A stretch of 64,000 nt of DNA from Chelatococcus composti. GTDB lineage: Bacteria > Pseudomonadota > Alphaproteobacteria > Rhizobiales > Beijerinckiaceae. Where the stretch lies: the NCBI RefSeq assembly GCF_014201415.1, contig NZ_JACHEH010000007.1, positions 62,001 to 126,000 on the forward strand. Direction: 5' to 3'. The position numbers and the translations under genes are program-made. A model generated the notes under the pieces. That model was not told the DNA's origin. It saw nothing but the letters and a program-made list of their open reading frames with translations, and made no database searches. Below are positions 54,856 through 64,000 of the stretch, piece by piece. Position 1 is the first letter of the stretch. Every line of letters starts with the position of its first letter.

Positions 54856-55533
54856 ATGGACCGGGCGGGCTGGCACGTGACAATCGATGCCTATTGCGAG
54901 CGCCTCGATGCGGGTTTCTGGTCCGAGCCCGTCAATGCCGTGACGAACGGCGCCTTCATTCTTGCCGCGCTTGCGGCGGGCGTCGTCTGGCTGCGCGCCC
55001 CGCGGCGCGATTGGCTCGTCGCCATCCTCATCGCGCTTACCTTCGCCGTGGGCCTCGGCTCCTTCCTCTTCCACACGGTCGCGACGCGCTGGGCAGCCCT
55101 CGCTGACGTGCTACCGATAGCCCTGTTCATCGTCATCTACTTCTTCCTCGCCATGCGGCGCTACCTTGGCCTGCCGCTGTGGGCGGCGCTCGCCGTCACG
55201 GCCGCGTTCCAGGCGCTCTCGATGGCGGTGCCAGGGCTGTGGCGCGATCTGACTGTCAGCTGGCTCGGCTACGACCCGCTGGGCGGCTCGGCAGGCTATT
55301 TGCCGGCCGCGGCCGCGCTGATCGGGGTCGGGGCGTTGGCATGGGGGCGCAGGCCGGCGGTCGGCTGCACGCTTTTGGGGGTCGGCGGTCTCTTTCTCGT
55401 CTCGCTCGCCTTCCGCAGTGTCGATTCGGTCGTCTGCGCTACCTGGCCGCTCGGCACCCACTTCCTGTGGCACCTCGCCAACGCGCTCGTGCTCTTCCTG
55501 CTGCTGCGGCTCGCCCTGGTGCGGTCGTCCTGA
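54856..55533 (+). CDS. Ceramidase-family membrane protein (PF05875-like)
   Basis: The 225-residue protein opens with DAYCERLDAGFWSEPVNAVTNGAFIL, the conserved ceramidase start with Glu and Asn. About seven helices follow. LGSFLFHTVATRWAALADVLP carries a His-Asp pair and the late GTHFLWHLANALVL carries two His, consistent with the zinc site of alkaline ceramidases. The family hydrolyses amide bonds of ceramides in eukaryotes; the bacterial substrates are not settled and may be other lipids or alcohol amides. GGAGACAAGGG precedes the ATG. It is a single gene, convergent with a small Cys-rich open frame. Confidence 0.8.
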   Translation: MDRAGWHVTIDAYCERLDAGFWSEPVNAVTNGAFILAALAAGVVWLRAPRRDWLVAILIALTFAVGLGSFLFHTVATRWAALADVLPIALFIVIYFFLAMRRYLGLPLWAALAVTAAFQALSMAVPGLWRDLTVSWLGYDPLGGSAGYLPAAAALIGVGALAWGRRPAVGCTLLGVGGLFLVSLAFRSVDSVVCATWPLGTHFLWHLANALVLFLLLRLALVRSS

Positions 55534-55536
55534 CGT

Positions 55537-55662
55537 CTACCAGCGCCTCGTGCAGACGCGCACGTGGCGCGGCCCGCACGGGGTGTCGCGCCAGCGGCAG
55601 ACGACACGGCCGCACGGCGGCGGCCCGGGCCGCCAGAAGCACCCCAGCGATTGCACACCCAC
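55537..55662 (-). CDS. Possible 41-residue Cys-rich mini-protein
   Basis: A short open frame starts with GTG at 55662 and contains CGRVVCRWRDTPCGPRHVRVC, a tight Cys/Trp/Arg/Pro pattern with third-position GC bias like real genes. No signal peptide and no clear ribosome site are visible in this frame. A neighbouring frame has a leader-like GGCAIAGVLLAARAAA, which could mean a frameshifted or decayed secreted gene. It is very tentative. Nothing else is seen between 55534 and 55742. Confidence 0.25.
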   Translation of the reverse strand: MGVQSLGCFWRPGPPPCGRVVCRWRDTPCGPRHVRVCTRRW

Positions 55663-55742
55663 CGGACGGAGGTGACAGGACCTTCCGCTCGCTCCGCTGT
55701 TCGGGCGATCCGCTGTTCGGGTGATGTCGGTTGTCAGCCCGT

Positions 55743-55892
55743 TCAGTTCTTCTCGATCGACACACCACCCTGGCCGATGCTGATCTCGACGCCGTCGGGT
55801 TTGCGCTCTTCCTGGTAGAGCCGGTACCCGAGAACGGCGACGACGACGCATAACGCGCCGACGACGAGATAGAGCAGGCTCCGCGACCCCAT
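55743..55892 (-). CDS. Small single-helix membrane protein
   Basis: The 49-residue protein has one membrane helix (SLLYLVVGALCVVVAVLGYRLY) and a short cytosolic or periplasmic tail, EERKPDGVEISIGQGGVSIEKN. Very similar small proteins (one helix, then GVEI..G..GVSIEK) occur in other Hyphomicrobiales, so it is likely a real gene. The start at 55892 has GGGGGTG nearby. A longer frame upstream to 55988 overlaps the marC 3' end and lacks support. Function unknown. Confidence 0.7.
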   Translation of the reverse strand: MGSRSLLYLVVGALCVVVAVLGYRLYQEERKPDGVEISIGQGGVSIEKN

Positions 55893-55959
55893 GATGCACC
55901 CCCGATCCTCTTGTGTCCGGTTGGACACGGGGGCTGGGCGGCAATTGTTCCGGGGACGG

Positions 55960-56589
55960 TCAGCCGGCCCCGGCAACCGCCCTGACACCGTCGATGACGA
56001 ACTGCACCGCGAGAGCGGCGAGGACGACGCCGAGCAGCCGCGTCAGCACGATGTTGCCCGTGGTGCCGAGAAGGCGCGAAATGCCGTTGGCGAGGTAGAA
56101 GACGACGAGGCAGAGCGCGAGCACCGCGGCGATCATCAGGAGGAGTAGGCCGAGCCGCAGCGGGTCGCCGTCCGTCTGGCCGGCGAGGAGGATGGTGGCC
56201 GTGATGGCGCCGGGCCCGGCGAGCAGGGGGATGGCGAGCGGAAAGGCCGCGACGTTGCGGATGTGATCCTCCGTGATCGCGGTGTTCGCCGTCGCTGCCT
56301 TGCGGGCGGTCCTGAGCTCGAACACCATCTCGAAGGCGATCCAGAACAGCAGGAGCCCGCCGGCGATGCGGAAGGCGGGCAGGCCGATGCCGAGCGCCCG
56401 CAGCAGATAGTCTCCGCCGAGGCCGAAGAAGGCCATGATGCCGAAGGCGATGAAGGCGGCCCGCACGGCGACGCGCCGGCTCTCGGCCGTCGTCATGCCG
56501 CGCGTGAGGCTTAGGAAGATCGGGGCTAGGCCCGGCGGGTCGAGCGTGACGAGCAGCGTAACGAGCGCCGACGAGATGAATTCCTGCAC
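55960..56589 (-). CDS. MarC family integral membrane protein
   Basis: The 209-residue protein has six hydrophobic helices and the family start FISSALVTLLVTLDPPGLAPIFLSLT. AFRIAGGLLLFWIAFEMV and VAAFPLAIPLLAGPGAITATILL also mark MarC/YhgN-like proteins. The role is not established; the early link to multiple antibiotic resistance was withdrawn. The likely start is a GTG at 56589 preceded by GGGGG; a frame 42 codons longer is a basic run without support. It is divergent from gyrA with a 281-base gap. Confidence 0.88.
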   Translation of the reverse strand: MQEFISSALVTLLVTLDPPGLAPIFLSLTRGMTTAESRRVAVRAAFIAFGIMAFFGLGGDYLLRALGIGLPAFRIAGGLLLFWIAFEMVFELRTARKAATANTAITEDHIRNVAAFPLAIPLLAGPGAITATILLAGQTDGDPLRLGLLLLMIAAVLALCLVVFYLANGISRLLGTTGNIVLTRLLGVVLAALAVQFVIDGVRAVAGAG

Positions 56590-56870
56590 GATGCCCCCGC
56601 GTTCTGACGCTGTGCGACGGCGATTGTGCCGTTGCTGCAGTGGCTTGCGCAAGGCACCCGGCGCTCCTTTGCCCTCATGGCCAGCATCGGTGGGGCGGGC
56701 GCGCCGCAAAAACATCCGAAATCGTGACTAAGTGGCTGATTCTCATTGCGGATCGGACGCGCCGTGCGGAGCTTTCTGCTATGGCATTTTGGGGCCGGAT
56801 GGGCTAGACGGAGTAAGACTCATTCCGCCCGCGACACCCGCCGGCGGAACATTCACTGCGGACGAGCACC
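56590..56870. other. 281-base divergent region between marC and gyrA
   Basis: No gene seen. This region should carry the gyrA promoter, but I could not pick out a clear -35/-10 pair. A sequence TGAGAATCA on the reverse strand at 56737-56745 resembles half of a Fur box and is probably chance. Confidence 0.4.
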
Positions 56871-59657
<2,787 letters not shown>

Positions 59658-59687
59658 GTGGCCAGTCCGCACCGCGACCATCCCGAC

Positions 59688-59711
59688 GAAGCGGCGCCCC
59701 GGCGCCGCTTC
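59688..59711 (+). terminator. Terminator hairpin after gyrA
   Basis: GAAGCGGCGCC (59688-59698) and GGCGCCGCTTC (59701-59711) pair over 11 bases. Read rightwards the stem is followed by AGTCGTTTTC. It lies 31 bases past the gyrA stop and just touches the stop codon of the convergent PPK2 gene, so it may act on both transcripts. Confidence 0.7.
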
Positions 59712-60591
59712 AGTCGTTTTCGAGGTCCTCGCGGATGTCGGAAAGCTTCGCGCGCATCGCGTCCGAGACCTGCGGGAAGGCGAGGTCGAGCTTGCGCATC
59801 TCGCCGATGATGGCGGCCATGACGACGACGCGCGTGAACCACTTGTTGTCCGCCGGCACCACATACCAGGGCGCTTCCTCGGTCGCGGTGGCGCGGATGG
59901 CGGCCTCATAGGCCTGCATGTAGGCGTCCCAGTGCTGGCGTTCGTCGACGTCCTTCACGTCGAACTTCCAGTTCTTGGATGGGTCGTCGATGCGGTCGAG
60001 AAGGCGCCTCTTCTGCTCTTCCTTCGACACGTTGAGGAAGAACTTGAGGATCTTCGTGCCGTTGCGCGAGAGATAGTCCTCGAACCGGCGGATGTCCTTC
60101 AGCCGCTCGTCCCAGATGGCGTCCGTCACAAGGCGGCGGGGCAGGCGCTGGCGGGCGAGAAGTTCAGGGTGTACGCGCACCACCAGCACCTCCTCGTAGT
60201 ACGAGCGGTTGAAGATGCCGATGCGGCCGCGCTCCGGCAGTCGGCAACTGGTGCGCCACAGGAAGTCGTGGGCAAGTTCCTCCTCGGACGGGGCCTTGAA
60301 AGGATGCACCTGACAGCCCTGGGGGTTGATCCCGGACATTACGTGCTTGATCACGCCGTCCTTGCCGGCAGCGTCCATCGCCTGGAAGATGAGGAGCACC
60401 GCCCATTCCCGCTGGGCGAAGAGCTTCTCCTGCATGTCGCGCATGTGGGAGATGCCCTCTTCCAGCATTGCCTTGGCCGCGGCCTTATCGATGTCGAAGC
60501 CGTTGGTGTCGCGCGGCTCATGCTTCGAGAGCCGGAACTTGCTGCCGTCCGTGATGCGATAGGAGGCAAGAAGGGCATCGATGTCCGACAT
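59710..60591 (-). CDS. Polyphosphate kinase 2 family protein
   Basis: The 293-residue protein has the PPK2 P-loop MDAAGKDG at residues 72-79 and the Walker B-like [17 protein letters not shown]. It also has [24 protein letters not shown] (lid) and [16 protein letters not shown]. It uses polyphosphate to phosphorylate nucleotides, most likely AMP or ADP, in the cytoplasm. The single-domain length suggests class I or III; AAGKDG rather than GGKGG makes class III (AMP and ADP) slightly more likely. It is a single gene, divergent from coaD with an 81-base gap. Confidence 0.92.
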   Translation of the reverse strand: MSDIDALLASYRITDGSKFRLSKHEPRDTNGFDIDKAAAKAMLEEGISHMRDMQEKLFAQREWAVLLIFQAMDAAGKDGVIKHVMSGINPQGCQVHPFKAPSEEELAHDFLWRTSCRLPERGRIGIFNRSYYEEVLVVRVHPELLARQRLPRRLVTDAIWDERLKDIRRFEDYLSRNGTKILKFFLNVSKEEQKRRLLDRIDDPSKNWKFDVKDVDERQHWDAYMQAYEAAIRATATEEAPWYVVPADNKWFTRVVVMAAIIGEMRKLDLAFPQVSDAMRAKLSDIREDLEND

Positions 60592-60672
60592 GGGCGACTC
60601 CGGGGGCAGGAAGGGGCTAGGATAAAGGGCCCGGCCGGTTTATCCAGCGCAGGGTGTCGTCAGGGAGATTCC

Positions 60673-61176
60673 ATGTCCGCACGCACCGCTCTCTATGCCG
60701 GCTCGTTCGATCCCGTCACGAACGGGCATCTCGATGTCGTGCGCAACGCCTGCCGCCTCGTCGACAGGCTCGTCATCGCCATCGGCATCCACCCGGGCAA
60801 GACGCCGCTCTTTTCCGTGGAGGAGCGGGCGGCCATGCTCGAGGAGGAATGTGCTCCGCTGGCGCAGCAGCAGGGGACCGAGCTTGCCGTGGTCACCTTC
60901 TCCGACCTCGTGGTGGAGGCGGCGCGCCGCCATGGCGCGAGCCTGCTCATCCGCGGGTTGCGCGACGGCACGGACCTCGACTACGAGATGCAGATGGCGG
61001 GGATGAACGAGGCGCTCGCGCCGGACGTGCAGACCGTCTTCCTGCCGGCCTCGCCCATGGTGCGCCCCATCACAGCCACGCTCGTGCGCCAGATCGCGTC
61101 CATGGGCGGCGATGTCTCGCGCTTCGTGCCCCAACGGGTGGCCGCCCGCCTTCAACGACGTTTCGCTGCCGGTTGA
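60673..61176 (+). CDS. coaD: Phosphopantetheine adenylyltransferase
   Basis: The enzyme catalyses the fourth step in coenzyme A synthesis. The 167-residue protein has [20 protein letters not shown] with the nucleotidyltransferase (T/H)xGH motif. [21 protein letters not shown] and the late [21 protein letters not shown] with the ISSTxVR-like motif are also present. The ATG at 60673 has CAGGGAG upstream. It precedes two cyclophilin genes with a 22-base gap and probably forms one transcript with the first of them. Confidence 0.96.
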   Translation: MSARTALYAGSFDPVTNGHLDVVRNACRLVDRLVIAIGIHPGKTPLFSVEERAAMLEEECAPLAQQQGTELAVVTFSDLVVEAARRHGASLLIRGLRDGTDLDYEMQMAGMNEALAPDVQTVFLPASPMVRPITATLVRQIASMGGDVSRFVPQRVAARLQRRFAAG

Positions 61177-61198
61177 CCGGCCGGATCAGGAGAGCCTC

Positions 61199-61762
61199 AT
61201 GCCGCGTTTGCTGCTCGCGCTTGCCGCCTTCGTGTCTCTCATCGTCGCGCCCGCGCTCGTCGCACCGGCCGCGGCGCAGGCGCTTGATCCCGAGAACACG
61301 ATCTATCTCGACACCAAGGACGGGCGTGTCACCATCCGCCTGCGGCCGGATCTCGCGCCGATGCATGTCGAGCAGATCAAGAAGCTGACGCGCGCCGGCT
61401 TCTATGACGGCGTCGTCTTCCACCGCGTCATCGAGGGCTTCATGGCGCAGACGGGCGATCCGACCGGCACCGGCACCGGCCGCTCGAACCTGCCGGACCT
61501 GCCGGCCGAGTTCTCCAACGCGCCCTTCAAGCGCGGCACCGTGGGCATGGCGCGGGCGCAGGATCCCAATTCCGCCAACTCGCAGTTCTTCATCTGCTTT
61601 GACGACGCGTCCTTCCTCAACGGCCAGTACACCGTCTTCGGCGAGGTCGTGTCGGGCATGGAGGTGGTCGACAAGATCAAGAAGGGCAACCCGGCCCGCA
61701 ACGGCATGGTCGACAACCCGGACAAGATCGTCCGCATGCAGGTCGCTGCGGACGCCAGGTAA
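61199..61762 (+). CDS. Peptidylprolyl isomerase, exported cyclophilin type
   Basis: The 187-residue protein has a signal peptide (LLLALAAFVSLIVAPALVAPAAAQ, cleaved after AAA), so it acts in the periplasm. The cyclophilin core has FYDGVVFHRVIEGFMAQTGDPTGTG, FKRGTVGMARAQDPNSANSQFFIC and the tryptophan-free YTVFGEV. It overlaps no neighbour but lies 22 bases after coaD and 85 bases before its cytoplasmic paralogue. It is a folding helper for envelope proteins. Confidence 0.93.
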   Translation: MPRLLLALAAFVSLIVAPALVAPAAAQALDPENTIYLDTKDGRVTIRLRPDLAPMHVEQIKKLTRAGFYDGVVFHRVIEGFMAQTGDPTGTGTGRSNLPDLPAEFSNAPFKRGTVGMARAQDPNSANSQFFICFDDASFLNGQYTVFGEVVSGMEVVDKIKKGNPARNGMVDNPDKIVRMQVAADAR

Positions 61763-61847
61763 CGCCGCAGGCAACGGTGAAAGATCGCTTGTCGAGCGGC
61801 GGGCGCCGCTTGGGCCGTCCACGGCCCTTACAACCAGGAGAGGAAAG

Positions 61848-62318
61848 ATGACGACCGATCCCGAAAACACGATCATCATGGAAACGACCAAGGGCCGCGT
61901 CGTCATCGCGCTGCGGCCGGACCTGGCGCCCAACCACGTGGCGCGCATCAAGGAGCTGGCGCGCGCCGGCTTCTACGACGGCATCGTCTTCCACCGCGTT
62001 ATCGACGGCTTCATGGCCCAGGCCGGCTGCCCCTACGGCACGGGCACCGGCGGCTCTGACCTGCCGGACCTGAAGGCCGAGTTCAACGAGGAGCCGCACG
62101 TGCGTGGCACCTGCTCCATGGCCCGCACTCAGTATCCCCACTCGGCCAATTCGCAGTTCTTCATCTGCTTCGACGATGCGCGCTTCCTCGACCGGCAGTA
62201 CACCGTCTGGGGCAAGGTCATCGAGGGTATGGAGAACGTCGACCAGCTGAAGCGCGGCGAGCCCGTGCGCGACCCCGACAAGATCATCTCGATGCGTGTC
62301 GCGGCCGACGCGGCATAA
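61848..62318 (+). CDS. ppiB: Peptidylprolyl isomerase, cytoplasmic cyclophilin
   Basis: The 156-residue protein is a near copy of the preceding cyclophilin without the signal peptide: FYDGIVFHRVIDGFMAQAGCPYGTG, VRGTCSMARTQYPHSANSQFFIC and YTVWGKVIEGMENV. The Trp that binds cyclosporin is present here (YTVWGK) but not in the periplasmic paralogue. AGGAGAGGAAAG precedes the ATG. The pair probably arose by tandem duplication. Confidence 0.93.
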   Translation: MTTDPENTIIMETTKGRVVIALRPDLAPNHVARIKELARAGFYDGIVFHRVIDGFMAQAGCPYGTGTGGSDLPDLKAEFNEEPHVRGTCSMARTQYPHSANSQFFICFDDARFLDRQYTVWGKVIEGMENVDQLKRGEPVRDPDKIISMRVAADAA

Positions 62319-62344
62319 TATTGGCTGAACGCGGGCAGACCGGG

Positions 62345-62422
62345 TGCCTCGCAGGTGGCGCCCGGGCTCAGCACGGCCGGGTGGCCCGGCTCCTGCCCGC
62401 CGGCCGCGTGGCCCGCGAGGCA
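62345..62422 (+). other. Structured GC-rich element between ppiB and queA
   Basis: Outer arms TGCCTCGC (62345-62352) and GCGAGGCA (62415-62422) pair over eight bases. They enclose a perfect hairpin GCCGGG-TGG-CCCGGC (62376-62390) and other partly complementary GC-rich stretches. It lies in the 215-base gap between ppiB and queA. It could be a terminator for ppiB without a T-tract, or an mRNA leader of queA; no known queuosine riboswitch pattern is evident. Confidence 0.4.
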
Positions 62423-62533
62423 AGGCAGTGAGGGCTGGCTGGGCATGCCTGCATGCGGAAGGCACACTGGCAAGCCCCCTGCCGGCCGCCTAAGTCCTGT
62501 CTCGAAGCCCCTCGTTTCATTCGGGAAGAACCG

Positions 62534-64000
<1,467 letters not shown>

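Noticed and set aside
56737-56745. TGAGAATCA on the reverse strand between marC and gyrA, like half of a Fur box
   Set aside because: Only half of a palindromic site is present and neither neighbour is an iron gene; chance is likely.

Overview
This 64 kb window is GC-rich, densely coded chromosomal DNA from an alphaproteobacterium, most likely order Hyphomicrobiales (Rhizobiales). The evidence is gene content and order: PIMT-tolC-popZ-valS, an ExoR-type Sel1 protein, a TIGR03808-type twin-arginine beta-helix protein, a Rhizobium etli-type (ReAV-like) asparaginase, and gyrA-coaD-two cyclophilins-queA-tgt. I cannot name the genus. I see no phage, transposase, CRISPR array or plasmid genes; apart from one repeat-like intergenic element the window looks like ordinary core chromosome with a few accessory clusters.

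Layout. 1-4.7 kb: peptide-type ABC importer (partial permease and binding protein), with a divergent LysR regulator and an M20 deacylase; a nested inverted repeat lies between regulator and transporter. 4.8-12.8 kb: GFA protein, UDP-glucose dehydrogenase, asparaginase, beta-helix Tat protein, pyroglutamyl peptidase-like protein, MeaB, a lipoprotein hydrolase and a DUF3750 protein. 12.9-18.8 kb: a leftward series folP-folB-folK, then mutA-mutB (methylmalonyl-CoA mutase, served by MeaB). 18.9-30.5 kb: mixed housekeeping (HerA-like ATPase, dipeptidase, haloacid dehalogenase, class IV aminotransferase, DUF1194, MurJ, SodB, an acidic membrane protein, sulfurtransferase, AlaX).

30.7-41.5 kb is the most interesting block: a HlyD-RbbA-YhhJ exporter set, a zinc alcohol dehydrogenase, and a phaC, maoC::pta, ackA operon. 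Two FNR/FixK-like boxes sit in front of it, one before the exporter and one in the divergent adh/phaC promoter region. I read this as a compact low-oxygen island for reductant and acyl-CoA disposal, resembling parts of known low-oxygen loci in other proteobacteria. The regulation is inferred from sequence only.

41.7-50.9 kb: tRNA-Asn and tRNA-Cys, PIMT, TolC, PopZ, ValS, IlvD and an ExoR homologue overlapping ilvD. 50.9-56.6 kb: a CHASE2 adenylate cyclase divergent from a FecR-domain protein, exonuclease III, a ceramidase-family membrane protein, a 49-residue membrane protein and MarC. 56.9-64 kb: gyrA (Gln at the usual quinolone-contact serine position), PPK2, coaD, periplasmic and cytoplasmic cyclophilins, queA and the start of tgt, which runs off the right edge.
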